A stretch of DNA of 17,164 nt from Physocladia obscura (GCA_027596945.1 JADGJH010000545.1:1-17164), one strand, 5' to 3'. Positions 1 to 11,979 are shown, counted from the stretch's first letter. The notes: generated by a model not told the origin, from the letters alone. Translations and numbers: made by a program.

Positions 1-81
1 AACAACTTCTCCCTTCTGGTGGACTCCAGACCCGTTGCGTTGTGGGATAACAACTTCTCCCTTCTGGTGGACTCCAGACCC
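1..81. repeat. 48-base tandem repeat, truncated at window start
   Basis: A 33-base block at 1-33 recurs without change at 49-81, separated by a 15-base spacer, so the repeat period is 48 bases. The unit is a multiple of three and both strands stay open through it. On the plus strand it reads as a 16-residue peptide repeat containing FSLLVDSRP. On the minus strand it reads as one containing GLESTRREKLL. The array probably extends left of the window. It could be a minisatellite or the edge of a repetitive coding sequence; the sequence here does not decide. Confidence 0.85.
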
Positions 82-147
82 TTTGATTGGAATATGTCTT
101 ACGTGTTTTGGATCCTTTGATTGGAATATTCCTTATGTGAGTGTTTT
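80..147. repeat. 34-base imperfect tandem repeat
   Basis: The 16-base word CCTTTGATTGGAATAT occurs at 80-95 and again at 114-129. Similar flanks follow each copy (GTCTTACGTG and TCCTTATGTG), giving a period of 34 bases. It abuts the 48-base repeat. A period of 34 shifts the reading frame, which argues against translation through both units unless one of them is intronic or decayed. Confidence 0.7.
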
Positions 148-734
148 GTCGTGTTAGTGGGTTTTGCAATTTCTGTTGTTTTATTTGAAACAGATTATGT
201 TGCGTATTCTTCACCAATATCGACGAAACCGACAATGTCTATTTGGCAAATAGACTATTTGACAACGGAAATGATCAGCGGAATGTCGGAGTTGGTGCTG
301 CTAATCTCACTGATATTGTTGATGATTGATTGTGTGATTTTGTTGGCTGTGGATTTATTGTTGCTGGCCACTTATTGTCTCAGTTTGCATAGTTTAGAAT
401 TTGTGGCAACAGTAATTGGCAGTTGTTTATCTTGTCCTTCGCTTGTTTGTTCTGCGATGCGATTTGTACATGTTGGGGCTATTTGCATACGGATGGCTAA
501 AAGCATTATTATTCTCTTCGTTGATTACACTTTGCTGGTTTCATTTTTTAGTTGTGTCCGTAATGATATGTTATTTCCAGCAGATGGCATCATAATAAAT
601 AATGTGTTATATATTCTGCAAATAAGCATTTCTATACCACATCAACCTCAACTCATAACTGATTTTCGACCGATGTTCTTATTAAACTGAATGAAAACGA
701 TTCTCTTTCAATTGCGAAGAGGGGAAAAAAATTC
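130..734. other. Upstream region of the SZT2 gene, no supported gene
   Basis: This stretch is T-rich on the plus strand. A plus-strand frame is open from 121 to 690, but it has no early ATG and reads as an extended Leu/Val/Ile-rich string, as expected of T-rich non-coding DNA. A minus-strand frame reads as Ser/Thr/Asn/Gln-rich peptide interrupted by several TAA or TAG codons. I support neither as a gene. A short perfect palindrome with 7-base arms lies at 239-253 (CTATTTG-G-CAAATAG). The promoter and 5' UTR of the SZT2 gene should lie here, but I see no recognisable core element. Confidence 0.5.
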
Positions 735-3700
735 ATGAAAGTGAAGGAAGTCAAAGCCATTGCACTTCTCTGGCGTAACGATCAGCCGAACGCTTCTCTA
801 GCTACGCGTGCGGATAAGGAAGGCTGGATTCTCAGAAACATGTTGCGCCCGCTGACTGCGTCCCAGCTACTCAACGTAATCGGCAGCAAAAAAAACGCCC
901 CAATCATTTCAAATTATTTCAACCGCTTGTTTAAGCAGCCATCCGCTTATTATCCCATCGAATAATCAACAAAGATCTTTTATTCATTTATGCATTAATT
1001 TATTCGTATTTACGGTGCAGGATTCGCTCTTTCAACTACTCGACATCTCCACAGATTCGTCCAAGTTCAGTTGGGACACATCGGGTCTACTACGCGAAGA
1101 AGAAGAACTGCGTCGAAACTACCACAATAGTCACGGCAAACAATTCCAGTCGATGTCTCGCTCTAGCATTCAAAACAATACAATTTCTGCCACTACGCCG
1201 ACGACTGATGCAGGCATCGAACTCTTTCGAATCACACCCGAAACCCACATCTTCACCTTTTCAACTAAAAATCGCGTATCGATCGTTGTTGATGTCAGTG
1301 CAAGTATGCGTGTTGTTGACTCTGGGACTGGTGGATTAAATAGAGTCTTAATTCCTCTATGTTTTGAAACGTGAGTTAGAGAGCGAATATGATTCTATTG
1401 AATTACATGTACCGTTCTACTTTGAATAGTTTGTGCAACTGCTTGGATGGTATGACGCGCAAATACTCCATCAAAAACTCTCTAAATGGCTCTGTTTTGG
1501 AGGTTTGAAATTTTAAAATTTAAAAAAATGCAACTTAAAATTATTTTTTAAAAGATGATTCCAGAAATTTACGTCACCGTAATTGCGAAAGCAGGCGCAT
1601 CAATGGCATTCGGTCCAGACATATCCCCGCGCGCCCATGAATATATTACCAAGCATCCTATTCATGTCTTACTTCAGGATGTGCAAGTCACAACTGTGAA
1701 TCTATTTTCTGGTTTGATTCATAAAGTTAATATCAAAATATAATATTTATACTTTTATAGTGAGCGAAAAATTGTACAAAAGTTTGAACGAGTACGAAAA
1801 CGAAATGATATCACTGCGGCATATGGACGATAAAAATAACAATGTTAACAATAGTAATAATAACTACAGTAGCAACAATAACAGCAATAATAGCACCACC
1901 AACGGAAATAGCAATGAATTGGCGCAACTCAACACACTGGAATACGGACTTTTATCGCTGCGACTTTTGCCGAAAGATTCGAGTCCAGTGTTAATTGTGC
2001 TTACTGATGGAGTTTCGATGAGTCTGGTGAAGGGTGAATTTATTTATAGGGATGTATGTCGGCGGCTTGCGAAGGAAATTGTAAACGTGACTATCATACA
2101 AGTTGGCTCAAATGGTGGATTTTATCCAGAAGTGAATTTTGGCTATGGTTTGTGTTATTATTATTATTATTTTTTTTCCTCAATAATTTGACTTTTAAAA
2201 TTTAATTTCAGTTCCCGACAATGAGGCGTTACGGTTCCTCACATTTGCTTGTTTCGGGAAATTTATTTATGCGTCCGATTGTGATTATTTGGAATCTCCT
2301 CAACAACCACCAACATCATTGTCGGTAGAAACGAAAACCAAGACCCCAGAGCAAAAATTGTTATTCCAAGGTCCGAATTTTTACCACCAAAATATATTGA
2401 TCCGCGAAGTTGTCGTCCAAAAACAGAAATCGCCAATTGGAAACAATCTTGTGCTACAAAAATATGTTGTGGGTTCCGAACGACCTGTCGACACTCCACG
2501 AATCCATTTAATCAACTCCAACTCTCATTCACAGTCACTGCAATCACAGCCGCCGCCGACGCCGACGCCGGCACGGACGGCAGCGACTTCAAAATCCGGT
2601 GCAGCAAAAACTGCAACGAAAGCGGGCGATGCTCTGTCGGATGCCGGTGCTGGTGGCAATGACAACGGCAGCAGCAGCAGTAGCAGCAACAATGGAGTTA
2701 GCGACGGAGAATCAATGCTGTTTGAAACAATATTCCCGTGGCATCCAGACAGTTTGCCACCGTATGTTGGCCAGCTGTTGTTTGGATACAGAGATTATAC
2801 GGTTGAATTTGCAGATCTTTCTAATTTGATTAAAGGCAGATTGCTTGAAGGATTTTCGTTGAAGAGCGTTCATGTCGCAGGACTAAGTAGCAACAGTAAT
2901 AATGCAAATGGTGGAGGAAGCGTATCTCGAAAAGCTGGTGGAGGAAATCATCGAACAGCAAGTTCAGTTTCTTCAATCTCATCTACGTCAGGGTCGTCTT
3001 TACAGCTTTCAAAAGTAGAAATAGTTTTAATGAGACCGTGGCTGCCAAATGTGACGATTCAGTATACAATTCGAGCAAAGTTTTGTTTTGAAGGAGAAAA
3101 TTTTGGGAAACCTTTTTTGTCTTGCGTTATGGATAGTAAACCGCGTATTGAGTTGAATCTGCTGGCAGATCATGCATTTGCGTGTGGCTTTATGAATATT
3201 GAAAATATGGACGAAAAGAATGATAAAATGGTCAAGTTACATAACTACTTGGGGTAAACTTTTTTTTTTCTTTTTTTTGCTATTTTTCATTACATCATTT
3301 CTTTAATTAATAAAAATAAAATAGAGGAATTTATGAATTTGATAGTTTGATGAAATATTTCGTCGGATTTAAAGCGTCGTTGCAAAAATTACCTAGAGCA
3401 GACCAACGACTTTTTCAACCTTCATCTGAATCTAATATATGGAACAAAGCAATATCAAATGGGGGTACAACTTTGAATGACCAGGGCAGTATTTGGAATG
3501 TAATGTCTCAGTTCATGATAAGCAAACCGGCAAGTTTCAAAGATTGGGACAGAGATGTTATTTTACGTTCTTCAAACCCAAATAGAGCTCTTACAGATAT
3601 TTCATACAGTCATTCATCATCTGTAATATTTGGTCTTCGCAATGTAGGTGGAAATGGGAGATTCTCTTCACAAGCTCCTGATGGAAGTACAGGGCGTTCC

Positions 3701-6700
3701 CGCCTACCTTCAGCTTTGATTCTAATGATACAGAGTCTTGGAAATCCGTGGAGTTCATTCATTATTAATCGCACGACTTTTGGAAGGTTTTATCCAGACA
3801 ATGAAGGCTCAACTGCATCAGGGTTCGCAATATTGAGAATCGTTTACGAAACTGACTGGCTTGTATCTTTGCGAATGCTCTTTTTTAATGTCCCTGTGGA
3901 AGGTCGCCATAAAATGGGTGCCCATCTTTGTCGAATACTAGAATCTTTATCTGTTGGAGGAACTACATCCGCGCTTTCATCATTATCTTCAGCATCATCA
4001 CATAACCTTGGAGGAAAATTGGATTCTCTACCATCATTATCTTCGTATGCTCCAATTAAAATTTGCGCAAAACCAATCAGAAGAATGATCATCAAGTATC
4101 AATTTTTTGGAAATGATGATTCCACGTTGAATGAAACAGCAGTGTTTTCACGAAGTGGCAATAATGATGGATTGGCATTTGATCTTCAGTATGAATCAAT
4201 AGTCCAGAGTCTGCCGTTGACTGAAATTCATATAAAAGCGCAAAAGTCAGCGATAAATGCTGTTTTGGTATCGCCTATTCCGCCGCGATCTTATTTGCGA
4301 ACTTTCCGATGGATATGGTTTGCCGATGTGAATTTACCGGAAAACGTACCGTTGGCTAGCAGTAGTTCATATGGAATGGGTTTATCGTCAAAATCCGAAA
4401 ATAGCGCTCCCAACTTGTCTTTACTCGATTTGGCAATGTATTTGCTCTATTTTCAGCGTCTCGAAGACGGATATCTGCTGGTTTCTCATTTGCCAGACAG
4501 TGTCACAATGTATCGGGAAGTGACCATTGTAAAACCTGTACAACTTTATGATGAAGCTGGCAGCCCCGTTGGCGGTTTGGGCAGTGATAGTGGCGAAGGT
4601 CGTTTGCGAGAGCGGCAAATTGTATGCGGGTTTCAGTACGTTATACTCATTGATAAAGTTCAAAAAACTGTTGTCACTGAACTTTGGTTCGAGCCTGTTT
4701 CAGAAGGAAGCGATAACCCGCTCCTTGATTTTCGCACCACTACCGATGTTCGGGTTTTGTTTGCAGAAATGGGTGAGTCAGTTGCGCGAGAAATTTCGGA
4801 AGCTGATTTTCGACTGTTCCAAAGCCTTTACACGTTTGATCGTATTCAGCATCTGGGGAAAATCGGATCAAAACTTGGTTCGGTGTCGACAAAAGATTCG
4901 CTTCATAAGTTTGGTTTTGATTCTCCTGTTGTCGGAGTTGAAATCCCCACAAGTAGTGGCGACAAACGAATCGTGTCGGAGATTTCTCAGCCGGGCCAAC
5001 GAGTGATAGTTATGCGAACTGGCTATAATGTTGAGTCTGTTTTAAATAAGGCTGATTTCTTTTGTGCAATTTATTCTGCACCAACCGTGACAGGATCAAG
5101 TGTTGAAATGGTTGATATACTGCAGATTGCCTTATTCAGCCCTCCATTTGGATCCAAAAGCGAAGGAGATTTGGCTTTTACATCTGCTGCCACATCTCCG
5201 TTAATGAGTGGTTCAATTTCACAAGACTTTATTAATCCCCGTCGAACTTCTCAAATACCGCCTCTAAGCAGTCGCACATTTTCCACGCCCGCAAGACCTG
5301 TAACTGCAGCTGGTGTGAACTGGGATATTTTGAAAGAATGCACTAATGCAATGCGCATCAGGGTTCTCCTTTACAAGTTTTTTCAAGACGCAATGGAGAT
5401 GGTAACTGATGGTGAAGTTGTTTTCAAATTTGACCAGCCGCGGAAATCTTCAATGACTGGATCCAAAATGGATGCGAGCATTGTCAGCGCAAATGGCCTT
5501 ATCGCGACAGATCAAAGTCTTTTGGCCAGAATCCGAGAAGTATTTGCTGAAGAATTGAACTTCGACGTATTTACAGCAGGATTCAATGAAAGCCTGTGCT
5601 TTGTAAAGATTCGTAGTGCAGATCTGTTTATTTTGACTTTCATTCCAAACTCAAACCCGACAGTTGAATCATGTCGGGATACATATTTTACAGTGACTAC
5701 AGTACAATGCAACCGTCTCCGCGTGCACAGTAGCAGCTCTGGAAGATCCAGGCTGGCTTCGAAAGGATTTTCCCAATTTGTTCCAGGAATTTCTGAGCAT
5801 GGATTCAACTGGACTCTTCAAGTCGAAAAGGAATATTTTGCTGCAAATGAGAGTCGAATTATCGCTGACGGCACTATTATACTAAAGGGAGACACGAAAT
5901 CGCCGGTGCTTAAAGATGACGAAGATAAGCAGCAGGCGGCTGATTCAATGGAATATGGAAAGCAATTTTTGAATTCAGTCACGAACGCTTTTAGTGTTGC
6001 TCATTGCAAGTCGGTCTATGCTGCTTTGCTACAAAATGTTGATGTTTCTGCCAGAGATTTGGAAAAGGCATTTTCTGCGTGTGTTGAAATATCTGTTGAT
6101 ATCGATTTGACAAATTATTTGAACGCACTGACGTTACGGCATCGAAAAATGAACCCACGAGATGTCCGGTAATTTTTTCTCTCTCTTTTTTAATTGTTTA
6201 CTTGTAGGCTGTTTGCCTTCTTTTTCTTTTTTTTAAATATTAATCTGGTTTTTTCTAGACACGAAAAAAATCACATTTTGAAGTCAATTCATTCCGTCTT
6301 ATCAAAACATTTCAAACAAATGGTCAAATTCGAAGGTCATGAAAATGTTTATTTCTTCACTCCTGATGACGACGAAGAATTGTCACCAAGCCGAATCAAT
6401 TGTGCTCAAACGCCACTGTTCATTCGCACAGAATGCAATTTTAAAAAGAATGGTCTGAGCCAACCAGAAATGATGAAAATGCCCGTTGTGGCCTTTCCAA
6501 CATCATACGTAATATCGGATTTGAGTTCTTGGGATGTCGATGAGAATCACACCGATAGCGTAAATATTGATTTTACACCACGCGAAATTGGCACAGATGA
6601 GAATCCTCTTCAAAATTCTGACGGAACTGTAGCAACACTCAGAGTTGTTTGTCTCTGTTTAATTAAGCCATCAAAGTTTGACGCGCTTTCTGACGAAACT

Positions 6701-9700
6701 AATGAAAAGTAATGATTTTTTTTTTTTTTTTTTTCATAAAATTTTTTCCTTTTATATTTTGCAGTTATAAAAGGCCGCTTGACGATAAGAGACTCATTCT
6801 GAGAAGCGAAAAAGAGGAAGAAATCGACAAAGTTGACACACTTTACGAAACAATCGAAAAAATCAAAATAATATTGGACGACGAAATTATAAACACATTG
6901 CTTGATCTTCCTTCCAATGCAAACAATCAAAAATTTTCAATGGGTTTCATACGAAACTGCTTGTCAAATCGGCATCAATCACCATCAGTTTTGAATACTG
7001 AAGTTGATTTATCCTCTTACGATTTTGGTTCCAGCTCTGTTTTCGATATACCAATTAACTGTATAAAGACAATATCGAATAACGAGCTTCTGGTTGCAGA
7101 ATTTGCCAAAGTTAGATTCAAAACTCAATCAATAATGTTATCCCAAATTAAAGATTTGTTTTGCATTCAAGCCAATGGTGACTGGACGGAACTTATGCAA
7201 AACGAAAACGAAAATGAAAAGAACGTAGTAACTGAAGATAGTAAAATAGTGATAGATAATTTTCAGACTCAAAATTGGTTTAGTGTCGAAAAGGGCCTTG
7301 GAATCGGATTCGTAGCTCCAGATATTATATCAAGTGCCCTTTACTTACAGCTTTCAAGAAAAAATTGGATGTGCATTTCATTTACAAACACATATTCAAG
7401 AATATGGTATTTTTCAAGATTTTCTTCTTTACATGAACAAATCGAAATGCAGGACTGGATTCGAAATAAAATTCGAATTATTTGTGATCGGGTCAGTAAA
7501 ATTTTACTGCTAAGAGAGCTAAAAGAAAATCATCGTGCAAGTAGGTTGCTCATCGAAAAGCAGCTTCAAGATCTGTCATCTGATGACGAAGATGAAGGAG
7601 AAGACAATTCTGGTAGTCTGAGTACATTTAAACCAAATCAGTTTGCATGCGAATCAATATTTTCCAAGTCGTTTCCTATTCATTGGCGAGTGAAACCAAT
7701 TGTCGCTTTGAATGCTGCAGTTTCTTCACTCACAATTTTAGCAATTACAAATCGAACAAATATGTTTGTTTTTGAGGCAGAGAATTCAATTGTATATTTC
7801 AAACTATCAATTCAAGAAGTTGAAAGCGAGTCTGATATGCCCAGGGCATCCTCAATTGAGGAAATTGCCAATTTTGATACAATTAACAGAGAATCACCAA
7901 AACAAGAATCACCATCCATGATTCGCCATCGAACACCTCCTATTCTTACAAATTCACATAAAGATCATTTTATTTTGCTCGAATTTTTTGGAGTCGATAC
8001 ACCTAGTCCAAAAATTATGGCTGAATTTGTGACAATGATAGAATCAAAGCTTACTATGCTCACGCAGAAGGAAATAAGCATTCATATGTCACGAAATACT
8101 GGGACAGAAAAGTCAACAATAAAATTGACTCCAATGGATGTTGATTTTATTTTACCGAGTGCAAAAATACCACAAAATCGAGAATTTTTTCAATTTCCGA
8201 GCCAAATTGAAGATCACCACAAGTTCTTGTTACTTCTGAAACAAGCACTGCTGAAAAACTTAAATCAACTTCCAGCGAATGATGTCGCTTCTTATTTGTC
8301 CAAATACTATTCTAATACATACGGCATTCATTCATTGAACGTTAATTTAGAGAGGTATGTCTCCAACATTTAATCCCCAATTTTTCACCTTTGAAAACAG
8401 ATCAAATAGTCGAGAAGTTAATTTTGGAGATTTTGCTTTTTTTTACAATTCCTCATTATCTCGAGATTCGTCGCGATTTGAATCTTCCATTGGTGCCGGC
8501 ACCGCAGTTATATGCTTGTCTGTATTGGATTATAATCGTCGCATTATCAGTAGAATGCCATCGCCGTCTACTCAAGATTCGAATGTCCTGAATATCATTA
8601 CCAATTACGACATGTATCAAAACTTGAGAAATGACCGCGAAAAGATTAGAATTTCTTCATATGACACCTGTATTCATAGCGAATGTCCTTTTTTTTTAGC
8701 TGTTCATATTTGGTATCATGGCGCGTTAAGTGGAGAAGGATTAATGGATTTTGTTAGTAAATGTTTTGTTGACACAGTCATGGATTTTTTGGTCGAATCT
8801 TCGGCCAGTTTTTGTATCAAAGCTCTGGAGGCGTCAATAGATTGGCCACAATCAAGCTCTCATCTGGACTTGTCGAGTTCATTCCCTGATAATACTCTAC
8901 CATCGCAAATTATTGATCCCCTCTTTGGAAGTTTCTTTGATCAAATGCTTGCTCATTTAAAGCTTGCTGCAGAATTTAAGAACTCTGTTGTTGAAGAACT
9001 TAGTTCTCCTATAAAATTGACGCTGAGTATAATGGATGGGCTGGCAATGGAAACACGAGATTTATTACGCGAAACTTCGCCCCTGTTGAAGCCAGTGCTG
9101 GTTTCCCGCCAAAAACATACAGATGGGTCTTCCGACATATTTCTCCACGTGCCTCATGCAATTAATGATAGTCGGGTGGAAAGCAATCAACATGAGATTC
9201 TAGTTGTTGCTGGGATTCGTGAACTGTATGATTTTTATGGAATTTCATCTTCATCCACAGAGAACATAAATTCACCAGGAATTCTAACACCATTGGCAAA
9301 ATCAATGGACTCATCTATCGATTCTAATTCTGATTTTGGTCGTCTTTCTAAACGCGGAAGTGGGCAATTCGTGAGTAGCTATGACTTTCGACGTCAAATG
9401 GAAAACTTTCTGAGTTATGGATACAACACCATCGAAAATGGATGTCGTAACGGATTCTTTATGATGCTTATTCGTTTAGATTCGATCTCTGTTGCTACTT
9501 ATAATATTAAAAAGTCGCTTTGTGACGACCTATTTAATCACATACTGCGAATTCTAAGTTGGAACAATATTCGAATGCAATTTTTGGAAAACAGTTTCAA
9601 TCTTGGTAATAGTGTTTCACCAGTTACAACAAAACCAACTGCGGTTGATTTTCCAAGCTCCTATGCAGGGGTTGGTGGATTGGGACATGATGCAATGAAG

Positions 9701-11949
9701 CACTTTGAAAAGCGCGTTGATAGTGATGAGTTTTCGAAGAGCTGTAAAGTGGATGACTTATGTCAGCAGTATAATATCAATTCAAGTGCTCTTCAAAAAA
9801 ATGCTGTGGCAATTTTGGATATCTACGTTAGGAACATTGGACTTGAAGATGAATCACTAGTTACGAGTGAAAAGGATACTGCCGGACTTAGTCCGAATGG
9901 TGCCAATTTCTTTGGATCAACAAGCGTAATATCAAAGTCTATTTCGCGTGGTGGATTGGGAATTTTTCAACCTCAAACGCGCCATACAGAGAGCATGCAA
10001 AAAGAAAAACTATCAACACAAGATTTGGCTGCCGTCCTTCGTTCGGTTCGATTTCACTTTGTTCATTATCCAATTTTCTTTTCGGAGCTGGGAAATAGAG
10101 CTTCAGTTGGTGATTCTGTAGACAAGAATCAGCGAATTCAAGTCTGGTTTAGGGAAATTCTGAAGAAATATTCATCAGAATATATTAAATATCTCTCGTC
10201 ACTTGATTTCGAACTATTGAAGACAGAAAATGAAGTACAAACAAAAGAAAATTGGATTTCAAGTGTGAAATTTTTCATATCAAACAACTTAAATGTTGAA
10301 TTGGAGCCCGTATATTTGATCAAAAAAGTTTCCGGAGGCACTTTTCTTCTTCAAATAGGTGTTGATGGATTTTGTGTTGCTGTGAACTTGTATACCATCA
10401 AACATTTATCTATGCACATGAATCCATTTGAGCAAGGAATGAGATATGGTGCTGAAAATGAAAGTGAAAAGCAATTTCGGCACGAAAACGATATCTGTAA
10501 AAAGTCACTTCATGTGCATTCATGTAAGAGTTCGTTTAATTGAGCCTTTTGTATTTTTGTTTCTTTTCATTTTGCTAACATGTTTATTTCAATAACTTTC
10601 CTTAAGTTTCGTATGATTTTCACATTCGCTGCTTTCAGAATATTCTTGAAAACCAACAAAATGCCGTAGTTAACATTCTTGACGCAATGAAAACTTTTGA
10701 AAAGTACAACTCAAACCGCTTTGTTTATGCCCGATCTCGAATGCTTTCCGGAGAATGCGAGACAGACTCTCAAAACCTCACCGATGCACTGTTCAAATAT
10801 ATTGTGAAGAATCCTCGACTCTACGGATTCAAATCTGTGATTTATGAAGATTTGCCAATTGCTTGTTTCATTACGTCTGCATTTCCTGATTTTGCAAAAG
10901 ATGCAAGGAATTCTAAATTCGAAAAAGGACCATTTTGTTTCACTGTTGTTGTTTACATGTCAGAAGAAGGTGTGAATGGACATAACCAAACATCTGCAAC
11001 TGAAGATAACAAGGACAACAAAGATGTTGCCATGAAGTTACGATATTATTTACTGATTTTGGATCGAGAAAATCTTTTCCCACTGCAAGGTGTTGAAACA
11101 AAGAGCTCATCGTTTGTCAATCAGAGCTATTCCGATAAGTTAAAGGAGTATTTATATGGTGTTTGTTACTTGGGTGATATTGCCAAATACGCAGAAAAGA
11201 AAATCAAAGCGCTTGTTGAGCAGGTTGGTTGTATTATTATTTTATTGTAAGTTTTTTTATTGTGAATGTTCTAGGCAGTCAAATACTATAATCGTGATAG
11301 TCTCTGGAAAGATTTACATTTGAACAAGCACCCAACTCTATGTGGCACAAATAGCTCCAATCGTCTCCGTCCTAACAGCGATGGGGCATACGAATGGACA
11401 AAAATGTTTTTGGAGAAGATAAGCGGTACTTCTCGAAGTTTTCTCGAAATCGACCCACAATTTCTAAATCTTTTTGGGGATTCTCAACTTCCTTGGTTTG
11501 AAATAATCAGTTTTTTACGAACACGTTTCAGTAATCATGTGCGACAAATTTGCGAAGAACCAAAATTTGGACGGAATCATTTACTGTTTTTCAATCCGAA
11601 AAACAGAGATTACCTGATACATTTCATTTACTGGAAAGTCAATGAATCTGGGTTGCCACAATCACGTGAGGAAGATAACGTTGGAGTCCAGAATGAAGGG
11701 GCTTCCTCAGGCACAGTTCAACTAGAATCGCGAAGCACTGAAAAAAAAATGGATGAGGATGACAAAATAATCTTGAAAGAATTGAAAAAACTTGAGGGCT
11801 TTGGAGCCAAGATGGCAAAACCTGGAGAATACCAAGTTGACATAATGCTGGTCAGCCGAGAAGGTATTTCTGACGCTGACGAAGTGGAATATCAGCATTG
11901 TAATGAACTTGTGAATGCAATATGCTTTTGGTTGTGGCAAAACAAATAA
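735..11949 (+). CDS. SZT2: SZT2 orthologue, KICSTOR scaffold (12 exons)
   Basis: In animals SZT2 is the scaffold of KICSTOR (with KPTN, ITFG2 and KICS2). It anchors GATOR1 to the lysosome so that amino-acid shortage switches off mTORC1. My exon model is 735-875, 1021-1370, 1430-1502, 1555-1711, 1761-2147, 2212-3253, 3325-6168, 6259-6708, 6765-8354, 8401-10523, 10607-11223 and 11275-11949. All phases agree and give 3,482 residues. Matches to remembered human SZT2 run along the whole length: PEIYVTV, LIVLTDGV, a final exon-7 helix with VDIDLTNYLNAL (human EIDITPFLLAL), TNRTNMFVFE (human VNRKNMFVYQE) and LTPMDVDFI (human LTPADVEFI). Order and spacing agree. The first exon is the least certain: donor 876 (GTAATC) was chosen because it is in phase and aligns the N-terminus. 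For intron 10 the strong donor at 10524 (GTAAGAG) pairs in phase with the acceptor ending at 10606; the acceptor at 10638 would create a stop. Function is inferred from orthology. Confidence 0.92.
1252..2280 (+). other. SZT2: N-terminal von Willebrand A-like region of SZT2
   Basis: Spliced exons 2-6 encode a vWA-like fold. A hydrophobic strand ends in DVSAS at 1291-1305 (about residue 138), matching the DxSxS metal-site (MIDAS) motif. A second strand, LIVLTDG, follows with its TDG at 2003-2011 (about residues 322-324). Human SZT2 has DLSPS and ITDG at the matching places. The downstream strand-helix FGYVPDNEALRFLTFACFG is formed only after joining 2147 to 2212, which supports that splice. Whether metal is bound is inference. 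Confidence 0.65.
1835..1912 (+). repeat. AAC/AAT-rich tract coding poly-Asn inside SZT2
   Basis: About 26 codons are mostly AAT, AAC and AGC and encode an Asn/Ser/Thr-rich stretch at about residues 266-291. It sits in a loop of the vWA-like region, between the helix NEYENEMISLRHMDD and the strand leading to LTDG. Mixed AAC and AAT codons suggest selection for, or tolerance of, Asn at protein level rather than fresh slippage of one triplet. Confidence 0.85.
2519..3000 (+). repeat. Low-complexity linkers in SZT2 exon 6
   Basis: Exon 6 carries compositionally biased segments: Pro/Thr/Ala with Lys at about 2548-2640, a Ser/Asn/Gly run at about 2656-2700 (AGC repeats), a Gly/Asn-rich patch at about 2887-2950 and a Ser-rich patch at about 2960-3000. 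A conserved block with MLFETIFPWHPDSLP at about 2715-2760 lies between them. They look like disordered loops added between conserved SZT2 blocks and help explain the slightly greater length than the human protein. Confidence 0.75.
7576..7615 (+). other. SZT2: Acidic linker in SZT2 exon 9
   Basis: A short run of Asp/Glu (SSDDEDEGEDNSG) separates two conserved SZT2 blocks: the helix with RIICDRVSKILLLRELKENH and the region leading to TNRTNMFVFE. Human SZT2 has an unconserved linker at the matching position. Confidence 0.6.
8355..8400 (+). other. 46-base intron, the shortest in the gene
   Basis: The donor is GTATGT at 8355 and the acceptor AACAG ends at 8400. Removing it joins a frame that would stop at 8373 to the next long open frame in phase, giving residues LERSNSREVNFGDF across the join. 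The other inferred introns are 145, 59, 52, 49, 64, 71, 90, 56, 83 and 51 bases long, in order 1-8, 10 and 11. Confidence 0.85.
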
Positions 11950-11973
11950 ATCTTATGTTGTGTTAGTTCTATA

Positions 11974-11979
11974 AATAAA
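11974..11979 (+). terminator. Likely poly(A) signal of the SZT2 gene
   Basis: A canonical AATAAA lies 25 bases after the stop codon, followed by A-rich DNA at 11988-12010. A second AATAAA at 11945-11950 overlaps the stop codon itself. Only 77 bases separate this stop from the next start codon, so the 3' end must form within a very short interval. Confidence 0.5.

Noticed and set aside
121..690. Plus-strand open frame of 189 codons
   Set aside because: It starts at TTG, lacks an early ATG, and reads as an almost unbroken Leu/Val/Ile string from T-rich DNA. No motif or splice signal links it to SZT2.
1..690. Minus-strand Ser/Thr/Asn/Gln-rich frame interrupted only by TAA and TAG, as if a ciliate-type code were in use
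   Set aside because: Both intact genes use the standard code with no internal TAA or TAG, and their ends coincide with expected family ends. The pattern is best explained by composition opposite a T-rich strand.
2263..2499. Minus-strand open frames inside SZT2 exons (also near 3844-4095, 5512-5808 and 10138-10341)
   Set aside because: They are shadows opposite a conserved coding strand, with no independent motif.
6712..6764. Apparent N-terminus (Phe-rich) of the open frame beginning at 6712
   Set aside because: This is the T-tract of intron 8 read as codons. The exon begins at 6765 after a CAG acceptor, in phase with the previous exon.
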